Source: JBKHJZ01 sp046537875 (lineage in GTDB: Bacteria > Actinomycetota > Acidimicrobiia > Acidimicrobiales > VFJN01). Taken from it: DNA of 20,642 nt. The notes under the pieces are model-generated. The model worked only from the letters and a program-made list of their open reading frames with translations. It did not search any database and was not told the origin of the DNA. The stretch lies in assembly GCA_046537875.1 (NCBI GenBank), contig JBKHJZ010000043.1, positions 1 through 20,642 of the forward strand, in the 5' to 3' direction. How positions within the stretch are numbered: position 1 is the stretch's first letter; each line of letters opens with the position of its first letter. The position numbers and the translations under genes were made by a program. Positions 7,795 through 15,400 of this stretch are shown piece after piece.

Positions 7795-9369
7795 GTGGGG
7801 ACGGTGACGGGTGCACGACGGCTGGTCCGGGCGGCGGGTGCCGTGGCGCTGGTTCTCGTGCTGGTCGCCGTGCTGGCCGCTGGGTGCTCGGGCGGCGACG
7901 CAGGTGACGGCGGTGGCGACGGTGGTGCCGGGGGCGGGGCGGCCGACGCCGGGCCGCCGAAGGTCGTCCCGGACGGGATCGCGGTGCCGGCCGTCACCGG
8001 ACCGGTCACCGAGGGACGGCACCCGGCGCCGTTCAACACGCTTCCGCCCGAGATCGCCGAGGAGTACGGCTACGTCGAGGAGGAGTACCTCGTCGAGGGC
8101 ACCGCGGCCTCGTACGTGGCGGAGGGCGACCTGACCCCGGACGGGGACTGGACGCTCGCCGAGGACGACGCCGCGCCGTACACGACCCGGATCCTCGTGC
8201 GGATGCCCGCCGACCCCGAGGACTTCAACGGCACGGTCGTGGTCGAGTGGCTCAACGTGAGCGGCGGGATCGACGCCGACCCGCACTTCGGCATGACCCA
8301 CCCGGCGCTGCTGGGCAACGGCTTCGGCTACGTGGGGGTGTCGGCCCAGGCGGCGGGCATCGAGGGCGGCGGCTTCCGGCTGGAGATCCCGGGCTTCGAT
8401 CCCGAGCCGCTGAAGGAGTGGGATCCGGAGCGCTACGGCGGGCTGTCCCATCCCGGCGACGACCACTCGTACGACATCTTCACCCAGGCCGCCGCCGTGG
8501 CCGCGGGTGCCGCCGGTCCCGACCCGTTCGAGGGCTACGGCGTCCAGCGGCTGCTCGCCGTCGGCGAGTCGCAGTCGGCCATGCGGCTGGTGTCCTACAT
8601 CAACGGCGTCCACCCGCTGACCGGGATCTTCGACGGGTTCCTGGTGCACAGCCGGAGCGCCGGGGCGGCTCCGGTCCAGGCCCGGGCCGCCGACGAGATC
8701 GCGTCCGGCGACCCCGTCCGGATCCGCACCGACCTCGACGTGCCGGTGCTGGTCTTCCAGACCGAGACCGACCTGGTGGGGGTGATCGGGTTCCTCCCGG
8801 CGCGGCAGCCCGACACCGAGCTGATCCGCACCTGGGAGGTGGCCGGCACCGCGCACGCCGACCGGGCAACGCTCGACTACGGGGTCGCGTCCGGGCTGGT
8901 CAACGAGCCCGACGCCGACATCCGCCTCGCCGAGGCGTGCGGAGAGATCAACACCGGCCCCCAGCGCTTCGTGGTGCGAAGGGCGCTGGTCGACCTCGAG
9001 CGTTGGGTGCGCGCGGAGACTTTGCCGGCGCACGCGGAGCCGATCGCGGTCGAGGACGGCGCGATCGTCCGCGACGAGCACGGCAACGCGGTCGGCGGCG
9101 TCCGCACCCCGGCGGTCGACGTGCCGATCGCCACCCAGAGCGGCGAGCCACCGGAGGAGACCGACCTGTTCTGCCTGCTGTTCGGCCATCACGACGACTT
9201 CGACGAGGCCACGCTCGCCGACCTGTACGACGGGCCCGACGACTACGTCGAACAGGTGGCCGCGTCCGCCACCGGCGCCGTGGAGGCGGGCTTCCTGCTC
9301 CCCGAGGACGAGGCCCGCATCGTCGCCGCGGCCGAGACCGAGGCCGCCGCCATCCCGGACCGTCCATGA
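7795..9369 (+). CDS. secreted lipoprotein of the alpha/beta-hydrolase domain family (Abhydrolase_10-like)
   Basis: This 524-aa protein starts at the GTG at 7795, chosen because a TAGGGT box ends 8 nt upstream and because the open frame before it lies antisense to real genes. The N-terminus is a lipoprotein signal: RR, then a hydrophobic run (about 12-29), then AAGC with Cys31 as the lipidation site, followed by a Gly/Asp-rich linker (32-52). The mature domain has the GESQSA nucleophile elbow (Ser259), a probable acid in FQTETD (324-326) and the catalytic His in AGTAHAD (His354). These are features of the large alpha/beta-hydrolase domain proteins of uncharacterised substrate. It probably acts outside the membrane on an ester. 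Its stop overlaps the methyltransferase start by 4 bp (ATGA), so the two genes are co-translated, although their functions have no obvious link. Confidence 0.82.
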   Translation: MGTVTGARRLVRAAGAVALVLVLVAVLAAGCSGGDAGDGGGDGGAGGGAADAGPPKVVPDGIAVPAVTGPVTEGRHPAPFNTLPPEIAEEYGYVEEEYLVEGTAASYVAEGDLTPDGDWTLAEDDAAPYTTRILVRMPADPEDFNGTVVVEWLNVSGGIDADPHFGMTHPALLGNGFGYVGVSAQAAGIEGGGFRLEIPGFDPEPLKEWDPERYGGLSHPGDDHSYDIFTQAAAVAAGAAGPDPFEGYGVQRLLAVGESQSAMRLVSYINGVHPLTGIFDGFLVHSRSAGAAPVQARAADEIASGDPVRIRTDLDVPVLVFQTETDLVGVIGFLPARQPDTELIRTWEVAGTAHADRATLDYGVASGLVNEPDADIRLAEACGEINTGPQRFVVRRALVDLERWVRAETLPAHAEPIAVEDGAIVRDEHGNAVGGVRTPAVDVPIATQSGEPPEETDLFCLLFGHHDDFDEATLADLYDGPDDYVEQVAASATGAVEAGFLLPEDEARIVAAAETEAAAIPDRP

Positions 9370-10097
9370 CCGGACCGCCCGGGTCGCAGGAAGCGGGACG
9401 CCGCCCGGGCTGGCTGCTCGACGAGGTGGCGTCCGCCGGCCGGGAGAACCTCGACGTGGATCACGTGGCGCGCTACGACGGCAAGGAGGACGCCGCGGCG
9501 GCCGACGAGATCGACCTGCTCCGGCGGCTCGGGCTCACGCGGCGGTCCGTGGTGGTCGACATCGGCGCAGGCACCGGGCAGTTCGCCGCAACGGTCGCTC
9601 GGGTGTGCGCCCGCGTGGTCGCCGTCGACGTGTCGCCGGTGATGCTCGCGGCGCTGCGGTCAAGGGTGCGGTCCGAGCGCCTGACGAACGTCGAGGTGGT
9701 CCGGGCGGGCTTCCTCTCCTACACGCACGGGGGCAGCCCGGCCGACGTCGTCTACTCCCGCTACGCGCTGCATCACCTGCCCGACTTCTGGAAGGCGGTG
9801 GCCCTCACGCGCCTCCACGGGGTGCTGCGGCCGGGAGGGATCCTTCGCCTGTGGGACGTCGTGTACGACTTCCCGCCGGACGCGGCCGCCGAGCGGATCG
9901 AGGCCTGGTGCGCCACCGGGGGCACCGACGTGGCCGCCGAGTGGAGCCGGGCGGAGCTCGAGGAGCACGTCCGTGACGAGCACTCGACCTTCACCTGGCT
10001 CCTCGAGCCGATGATCGAGAGGAGCGGTTTCGCGATCGAGGACGCCCAGCACTCCGACGACGGGATCTCCGCCAGGTACGTCCTCCGGGCGGTCTGA
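9366..10097 (+). CDS. class I SAM-dependent methyltransferase
   Basis: This is a 243-aa Rossmann-fold methyltransferase. Motif I, VDIGAGTGQF (64-73), binds S-adenosylmethionine; VVAVDVSPVML gives the acidic loop after strand 2; motif post-I is near VEVVRAGFLSY; and ADVVYSRYALHHLPD plus LRPGGILRLWDVV match motifs II and III of the Methyltransf_11/25 type. A roughly 45-residue N-terminal extension (LLDEVASAGRENLDVDHVARYDGKED) is typical of small-molecule methyltransferases with a lid helix. The substrate is unknown. The ATG at 9366 overlaps the TGA of the lipoprotein hydrolase, implying translational coupling. A long imperfect hairpin follows 3 nt after the stop. Confidence 0.88.
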   Translation: MTGPPGSQEAGRRPGWLLDEVASAGRENLDVDHVARYDGKEDAAAADEIDLLRRLGLTRRSVVVDIGAGTGQFAATVARVCARVVAVDVSPVMLAALRSRVRSERLTNVEVVRAGFLSYTHGGSPADVVYSRYALHHLPDFWKAVALTRLHGVLRPGGILRLWDVVYDFPPDAAAERIEAWCATGGTDVAAEWSRAELEEHVRDEHSTFTWLLEPMIERSGFAIEDAQHSDDGISARYVLRAV

Positions 10098-10100
10098 TCC

Positions 10101-10146
10101 ACCCGGCTGGGCTGCTATCCCCGGGGGATCCGGCAGCCGTTCGGGT
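10101..10146 (+). terminator. imperfect hairpin after the methyltransferase gene, candidate terminator
   Basis: Nested inverted repeats begin 3 nt after the stop: ACCCG (10101-10105) with CGGGT (10142-10146), GGCTGC (10110-10115) with GCAGCC (10133-10138), and ATCC with GGAT around a CCGGG loop. Together they make a stem with internal loops. There is no T tract, as is common for terminators in high-GC actinobacteria. Position and pairing support termination of the hydrolase-methyltransferase transcript. Confidence 0.45.
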
Positions 10147-10205
10147 GGTTTGCCTCACCGCCGAGTCAGTTGCGCCGCCCCATGGGCACCGGGAGCGTCG
10201 AGCGA

Positions 10206-10221
10206 CACGTGGCGTGCACGC
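10206..10221. other. two adjacent perfect palindromes (CACGTG and GCGTGCACGC) in the 10098-10288 gap
   Basis: CACGTG (10206-10211) is followed at once by the 10-bp palindrome GCGTGCACGC (10212-10221). They lie about 55 bp upstream of the putative -10 of the small membrane protein gene. This could be a dimeric regulator site. The rest of the 191-bp gap holds the terminator hairpin and the promoter, and I see no RNA gene in it. Confidence 0.2.
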
Positions 10222-10275
10222 TGCCGGGCGGTTCCGCGATCGGTCGCGGCCACGCCGGGACGAGGTCGCGTCTGA

Positions 10276-10281
10276 CAGCAT
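10276..10281 (+). promoter_or_regulatory. -10-like box (CAGCAT) before the small membrane protein gene
   Basis: CAGCAT keeps the second-position A and final T of the -10 consensus but not the first T. It ends 7 nt before the GTG at 10289, the same spacing as at pepA and the P450. If real, the GTG at 10289, rather than the in-frame GTG at 10283, is the leaderless start. Confidence 0.3.
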
Positions 10282-10288
10282 CGTGCCC

Positions 10289-10621
10289 GTGCACCCCCGA
10301 ACGAAGCCAGTGGCCCTGGGATTGGCAGCCGGCGTCGTGCAGTTCGCGCTGCCGGAGAGCCTCGGGATCCTGGTCGTGATCGTTGCCGCCTTCGCCGCCG
10401 GATGGGTCCTGCCCGAGGAGCCGATCACCGCAGCCCTGCTGTTCCTGCTGCCGGCGATCGTGTTGGGAACAGCGCGGGCGTTGCTCGGCGACGAGGTCGG
10501 TTCTGTCGCACCGCTGGTGTTCGGACTCGCGATCGCGGCGATGTTCACGGCCTTCCTCACCCACATCGGGGCGGGTGTCGCCCTCCACCGCCGGAACGCC
10601 GAGCAGGGAGGCCGCCGCTGA
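10289..10621 (+). CDS. small hydrophobic membrane protein of unknown function
   Basis: This is a 110-aa protein I do not recognise. A short basic N-terminus (HPRTK) is followed by about four hydrophobic segments at roughly 8-23, 26-42, 46-65 and 74-95, with acidic or polar loops (LPEEP, LLGDEVG) and a basic C-terminal tail (HRRNAEQGGRR). Topology therefore looks like four helices with both ends inside. The open frame extends further upstream, but that part is Arg/Pro-rich and overlaps the palindromes, so I start at the GTG at 10289 (10283 is also possible). No catalytic motif is visible. It is convergent with the SDR gene, with only 7 bp between the stops, and has no linked partner on its own strand. 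Confidence 0.62.
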   Translation: MHPRTKPVALGLAAGVVQFALPESLGILVVIVAAFAAGWVLPEEPITAALLFLLPAIVLGTARALLGDEVGSVAPLVFGLAIAAMFTAFLTHIGAGVALHRRNAEQGGRR

Positions 10622-10628
10622 GCCCCGC

Positions 10629-11372
10629 CTACTGCAACCCGTGCGACGCCCCGCCGTCGACCGGGATGGCGGCGCCGGTGACGAACCTGGCCTGGTCCGA
10701 GCAGAGGAAGGTGACGACGGAACCGAAGTCCGCCGGGTCCCCGAGCTCCCCGACCGGTACGCCGCCCGCGGCGTCGGAGGCATCCCCGCCGTACAGCTCG
10801 ACCAGGCGATCCGTGGCGTGCAGCCCCGGCTGGACCGAGTTCACGGTCACGCCGCTGGGCGCCACCTCCCGCGCCAGCGTCTTGAGGAACCCCGTGGCGC
10901 CCGCCCGGGCGGTGTTGGACAGGATCAGTGTGGGCACCGGCTCCCGCACCGCGATCGAGGTGATGGCGACCACGCGTCCCCACCCCCGCTCGCACATCGC
11001 GGGGACCGAGGCGTGGCACATCGCGACGGTCGACAGGAGGTTCAGGCCGATCGCCGGCGCGTAGGCGTCGAGCGACGTGGACGCGAACGTGCCGGGCGGC
11101 GGCCCGCCGGCGTTGGCCACGAGGATGTCGATCCCGCCGAGGGCTTCGGCCGCCTCGGAGACGAAGCCGGACGCCCCCTCGACCGTCGACACGTCGGCCG
11201 CGATCGGGACCGCGCCGTCGATCTGCGCGGCCGCGTCGGCCAGCCGGCCGGCATCCCGGCCGCACAGCGCGACCCGGGCGCCCTCGGCGGCGAGCGCACG
11301 CGCCGACGCGAACCCGAGGCCCGACGACGATCCCGCGACCGCGGCCCTCCTGCCTGCCAATCCGAGGTCCAC
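10629..11372 (-). CDS. atypical short-chain dehydrogenase/reductase (SDR) family protein lacking the catalytic Tyr and Lys
   Basis: This is a 247-aa SDR-fold protein. The cofactor motif GSSSGLG (14-20), the NAG motif (87-89) and the catalytic-position Ser139 (ITS) are present. The segment that should read YxxxK is SNTAR, with Ser152 where Tyr belongs and Arg156 where Lys belongs. The same replacement is characteristic of a group of BKR-like SDRs described as lacking a perfect catalytic tetrad, so this is probably an ancestral property and not local damage. The C-terminal SDR features PGLHATD and VTGAAIPVDGG are intact. The GTG at 11372 is the start because AGGAG (11377-11381) lies 4 nt upstream; the frame continues to 11408 but only reaches a TTG. 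Annotation as 3-oxoacyl-ACP reductase would be over-specific. Confidence 0.9.
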   Translation of the reverse strand: MDLGLAGRRAAVAGSSSGLGFASARALAAEGARVALCGRDAGRLADAAAQIDGAVPIAADVSTVEGASGFVSEAAEALGGIDILVANAGGPPPGTFASTSLDAYAPAIGLNLLSTVAMCHASVPAMCERGWGRVVAITSIAVREPVPTLILSNTARAGATGFLKTLAREVAPSGVTVNSVQPGLHATDRLVELYGGDASDAAGGVPVGELGDPADFGSVVTFLCSDQARFVTGAAIPVDGGASHGLQ

Positions 11373-11406
11373 CCCACTCCTCCCGGTCGTGCCGACTGCA
11401 CCCCGC

Positions 11407-11412
11407 AACGTA
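11407..11412 (-). promoter_or_regulatory. -10 box (TACGTT) of the SDR gene
   Basis: TACGTT on the minus strand is the same hexamer as at the P450 gene. Unlike there, it is about 34 nt from the start codon. It predicts a leader of about 28 nt that includes the AGGAG site at 11377-11381, so this gene is translated from a conventional leader. No clear -35 element is seen. Confidence 0.4.
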
Positions 11413-11435
11413 GCTGCGCAGCTCCCACCAGGGAT

Positions 11436-11461
11436 GTTTGGGCTTCACGGGGTGGGAAGCC
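11436..11461 (+). promoter_or_regulatory. candidate SigB/SigF-type promoter and overlapping inverted repeat before the PRC-barrel gene
   Basis: GTTT (11436-11439), a 14-nt spacer and GGGAAG (11454-11459) resemble the GTTT-N13-15-GGGWAW consensus of general-stress sigma factors in Gram-positive bacteria. A perfect 6-bp inverted repeat, GGCTTC (11441-11446) with GAAGCC (11456-11461), overlaps the same bases. The downstream gene has stress-associated domains, which fits. No TANNNT box sits near the start codon, unlike most genes in this window. Confidence 0.3.
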
Positions 11462-11495
11462 GCTGGTCGAGCCCAACCCGGGGCGAAGGATCGAG

Positions 11496-11501
11496 AAGGA
11501 G
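11496..11501 (+). promoter_or_regulatory. strong Shine-Dalgarno site (AAGGAG) of the PRC-barrel gene
   Basis: AAGGAG lies 8 nt before the ATG at 11510 and fixes that start against an in-frame ATG at 11438. It is one of the few canonical ribosome-binding sites in the window, where most starts look leaderless or coupled. Confidence 0.75.
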
Positions 11502-11509
11502 ACACACCG

Positions 11510-12256
11510 ATGGCAACGATGAACGCGAGCGAGCTCCGGTCGTGGGTGGGCCACACGGCGATCGACAACCAGGGATCGAAGGTCGGGAAGATCACCGACA
11601 TCTACATGGACCAGTCCACCCACCAGCCGGAGTGGCTCACGGTGAAGACCGGGATGTTCGGTGGCAACGTGTCGTTCGTCCCGCTTGCGGGCGCCACGCC
11701 CGCGGGCGACGACGTGAAGGTCGCGTACGACAAGGACACCATCACCAGCGCCCCCAACATCCCGGCGGAGGGGGAGATCAGCGAGGACGAAGAGGACGAG
11801 CTGTACCGGTACTACGGCCCGGGCCAGGGTGTCGCCCAGTCCGGCACCGGGACGGCCGAGACCGGCGCACCCCGGGGATCGACCGACGACGCCATGACCC
11901 GCTCGGAGGAGGAGCTCGAGGTGGGCACGCGCCGCCGCGAGAGGGGCAGGGCGCGGCTCCACAAGTGGGTCGAGACCGAGGACGTGCAGGTCACGGTCCC
12001 CGTCGAGCGGGAGAAGGCACGCATGGTGACCGAGCCGATCACCGACGAGAACCGCGACGCGGCGATGTCGGGCCCCGAGATCAGCGAGGCCGACCGGGAG
12101 GTCACCCTCCGCGAGGAGGAGATCGACGTGAGCAAGAGGGCCGTGCCCAAGGAGCGCGTGCGGCTCGAGAAGGAGACCGAGGTCGAGGAGGTTCCGGTCT
12201 CCGAGCAGGTCCGCAAGGAGCACATCGAGCGGGAGGACGACGCCGGCCGCGGCTGA
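11510..12256 (+). CDS. PRC-barrel and DUF2382 (YsnF/AvaK-type) domain protein
   Basis: This is a 248-aa two-domain protein. Residues 7-80 form a PRC-barrel (LRSWVGHTAIDNQGSKVGKI, then PEWLTVKTGMFGG and SFVPLAGA), a small beta-barrel found in photosynthetic reaction-centre H subunits and in the RNA-processing protein RimM. An acidic linker (EISEDEEDELYRYYG, 89-103) and a Gly/Thr-rich spacer follow. Residues 131-243 are a DUF2382 domain: charged repeating strands such as VTVPVEREKARMV and REVTLREEEIDVSKRAVPKE. It is soluble and highly charged. This architecture is common in actinobacteria and cyanobacteria and is linked to general or desiccation stress in related proteins, but its molecular role is unknown. 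It appears monocistronic: it has its own promoter region, a strong Shine-Dalgarno sequence and a perfect hairpin 8 bp after the stop. Confidence 0.9.
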   Translation: MATMNASELRSWVGHTAIDNQGSKVGKITDIYMDQSTHQPEWLTVKTGMFGGNVSFVPLAGATPAGDDVKVAYDKDTITSAPNIPAEGEISEDEEDELYRYYGPGQGVAQSGTGTAETGAPRGSTDDAMTRSEEELEVGTRRRERGRARLHKWVETEDVQVTVPVEREKARMVTEPITDENRDAAMSGPEISEADREVTLREEEIDVSKRAVPKERVRLEKETEVEEVPVSEQVRKEHIEREDDAGRG

Positions 12257-12264
12257 CATCCCAC

Positions 12265-12289
12265 GGACCCCGGGTGATCCCCGGGGTCC
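12265..12289 (+). terminator. 10-bp perfect stem-loop terminator after the PRC-barrel gene
   Basis: GGACCCCGGG (12265-12274) and CCCGGGGTCC (12280-12289) pair perfectly around a TGATC loop, 8 bp after the stop codon. The stem is very stable. There is no T tract, which is normal for intrinsic terminators in high-GC Gram-positive genomes. Confidence 0.7.
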
Positions 12290-12399
12290 CCCTCCGGGCC
12301 AGGTGCCGGACCGGGGCGGCGGGTCGGCTCGCACGGGCGGCTCTGACCCGCGGCGCAGGGGGTTCGGGAACCCGGTCGGCTCCCGGCCACCGGCACCAG

Positions 12400-12405
12400 T
12401 AGCCT
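12400..12405 (+). promoter_or_regulatory. -10 box (TAGCCT) of metH
   Basis: TAGCCT ends 10 nt before the metH ATG, predicting an mRNA leader of only about 0-5 nt. A GGAGGG run at 12407-12412 looks like a Shine-Dalgarno site, but it is only 3 nt from the ATG and would mostly lie upstream of the transcription start. The 5-bp hairpin GGGTT-CGGG-AACCC at 12360-12373 lies near the expected -35. I see no cobalamin or S-adenosylhomocysteine riboswitch in the 159-bp gap, and a near-leaderless mRNA would leave no room for one. Confidence 0.5.
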
Positions 12406-12415
12406 CGGAGGGTCT

Positions 12416-15400
12416 ATGACCCGCTTCCTCGACCTGGTCGACGAACGCGTCGTCGTCTACGACGGCGCGTTCGGCACCTACGTGCAGGACCTCGGGCTGA
12501 CCGCCGACGACTTCGGCGGCCCCCAGCTCGAGGGCTGCAACGAGATCCTCTGCGTCACGCGGCCCGACGTCATCGCCGACATGCACGACGCCATGTTCCG
12601 GGCGGGTGCCGACGTGGTGGAGACGGCCAGCTTCGGTGCGTTCGCCGTGCCCCTCGGCGAGTACGGCATCGCCGATCGGGCCCACGAGCTCTCCCTCGCG
12701 TCGGCCCGGATCGCCCGCGAGGTGGCCAGCGGCCACGACGGGCTGGTGGCCGGATCGATGGGGCCGGGCACCAAATCGCCGTCCCTCGGGCAGATCACCT
12801 TCGCCGACCTGCGCGACGCCTACGAGGTCACGGCGCGCGGGCTCCTCGAGGGCGGCGTCGACCTGCTGATCACCGAGACCCACTTCGACCTGCTGGCCGT
12901 GAAGGCCGCGATGATCGGCGCCCGCCGGGCGATGGCGGCGCTCGACAGGCAGGTCCCCCTGCAGGTGCAGGTCACGATGGAGCAGACCGGCACCATGCTC
13001 CTCGGCACCGAGATCGGCGCCGCGCTCGGCGCCGTCGAGCCCCTGCGGCCCGACGTCTTCGGCCTCAACTGCGCGACCGGACCCGCCGAGATGAGCGAGC
13101 ACCTCCGGCACCTCTCGGGTCACGCCCGCCAACCCATCTCGTCCCTGCCCAACATGGGCATGCCGTCGGTGGTCGACGGCAGGATGCACTACGACCTGTC
13201 GCCCGAGGACTTCGTCGAGCACCAGGTGCGGTTCGTCACCGAGCTCGGCGTGCGGGTGGTGGGCGGCTGCTGCGGATCCACACCCGAGCACATCCGCCAG
13301 CTCGCCGCCGTGGCCAAGGACCTCACGCCCGCGCCCCGGCAGCCCCGGCACGAACCGGGCGCCACCTCGATGTTCACCTTCGTCCCCTTCCACCAGGACG
13401 CCAGCTTCCTCATCATCGGCGAGCGCACCAACGCCAACGGGTCCAAGAAGTTCCGCGACCGGATGCTGGACGGCGACTGGGACAGCTGCGTGAAGATCGC
13501 GCGGGACCAGGAGCGCGAGGGCGCCCACGTCCTCGATGTCTGCGTCGACTACGTGGGCCGCGACGGCACGCAGGACATGGACGAGCTCGCCAGGCGCTTC
13601 GCCACCCAGGTGACCGTGCCCCTCGTGCTCGACTCGACCGAGCCGCAGGTGCTCGAGGCAGGTCTCCAGCGCCTCGGCGGTCGGGCCATCCTCAACTCGG
13701 CGAACCTCGAGGACGGCGACGGCGAGGGCAGCCGCTTCGACCGCGTCTGCCGGCTCGCCAAGGAGCACGGCGCAGCCGTCATCTGCATGCTCATCGACGA
13801 GGAGGGCCAGGCCCGGGACGTCGAGTGGAAGCTGCGGATCGCCCACCGCATCCACGACCTCGCCACCCGCCGCTACGGGCTCCGGCCGGGCGACCTGATC
13901 CTCGACGCGCTCACCTTCCCCCTCTCCACCGGCGACGACGACCTCCGGGGCGACGCGATGGCCACCATCGAGGCCATCCGGCGCATCAAGGCCGAGCTGC
14001 CGGGCGTCTACACCACGCTCGGCGTGTCGAACGTGAGCTTCGGCCTCTCCCCCGCCGCACGCCACGTGCTCAACTCGGTGTTCCTCTACGAGTGCATCGA
14101 CGCCGGGCTCGACTCGGCGATCGTCCACGCCGGGCGCATCGTGCCCCTCAACCGGGTGCCCGACGACCAGCTCGACGTCTGCCGCGACCTCATCCACGAC
14201 CGGCGCGACCCCGCCGCCGGCTACGACCCGCTCGCCGCCCTCCTCGACGTGTTCGCCGACGTCACGGTGGCGAAGAACGAGAAGGAGGACCGCTCGGGCT
14301 GGCCGGTCGACGAGCGGCTGAAGGCCCGGATCATCGACGGGGACCGCGACGGGCTGACCGACGACCTCGACGAGGCGCTGGCGGCGGGCATGCCCGCGCT
14401 CGACATCATCAACAACGTGCTGCTCTCGGGCATGAAGGTGGTGGGCGACCTGTTCGGGGCCGGCGAGATGCAGCTGCCGTTCGTGCTCCAGTCGGCCGAG
14501 ACCATGAAGGCCGCGGTGGCCCACCTCGAGCCCCACATGGAGAAGGCCGGCGGAGACACCGCCAAGGGCCGGATCGTGCTCGCCACGGTCAAGGGCGACG
14601 TGCACGACATCGGCAAGAACCTCGTCGACATCATCCTCACCAACAACGGCTACGAGGTGCACAACCTCGGGATCAAGGTCTCGATCGCCGACATGATCGA
14701 GAAGGCGCTCGCGGTCAAGGCCGATGCCATCGGCATGTCGGGCCTGCTGGTGAAGTCGACGCTGGTCATGCGCGACAACCTCGACGAGCTCAACGCCCGG
14801 GAGCTCAGCGGGATCCCCGTGCTGCTCGGCGGCGCGGCCTTGACTCGCAGCTACGTCGAGCGCGACCTGCGCGACGTGTACGGGGGGCGGCTGTTCTACG
14901 GCAAGGACGCCTTCGAGGGACTCCACGTCATGGACCGCCTCGGCGCCATCCGGCGGGGAGCCGAGGCCGACGACCCGGAGTGGGGCCGCGTCCCCAGCGA
15001 CTCGCGCGTGCCGTCCCGGGCCTCGCTCGGGCTCGCCGAGCGGGGTGCCGCCCCGGCGGCGGAGGTCCCCGCCCGCTCGCCCGACGTCGTCACCGACAAC
15101 CCGGTGCCCACCCCGCCGTTCGTGGGCTCACGGATCATCAAGGGCATCCCGATCGACGAGATCGCCCGCTACCTGAACGAGACCGCGCTGTTCCGCAACC
15201 AGTGGCAGTTCCGGCCCGAGACCACTGCGGCCGGCGCCACCGAGAGCGACAACGAGTTCAAGGCGCGGATCCGCCCCACGCTGCGCGCCGAGCTCGCCCG
15301 CGCCAAGGCCGACGGCATCCTCGTCCCCCAGGTGGTCTACGGCTACTTCCCCGCCGGTGGCGACGGCAACGACCTCGTCATCTGGACCGACGAGAGCCGC

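Noticed and set aside
12360..12373. GGGTTCGGGAACCC as a tRNA T-arm
   Set aside because: The loop lacks the TTCRANY pattern and no acceptor, D or anticodon arms can be drawn around it.
12290..12415. Cobalamin or S-adenosylhomocysteine riboswitch upstream of metH
   Set aside because: I could not find a B12 box or the conserved SAH core, and the TAGCCT box predicts almost no 5' leader. A covariance-model search would settle it.
11042..14926. Minus-strand open frame of 1294 codons opposite metH
   Set aside because: It is antisense to the fully recognisable MetH and PRC-barrel genes, and its His/Val/Glu-rich translation is what reversed high-GC codons produce.
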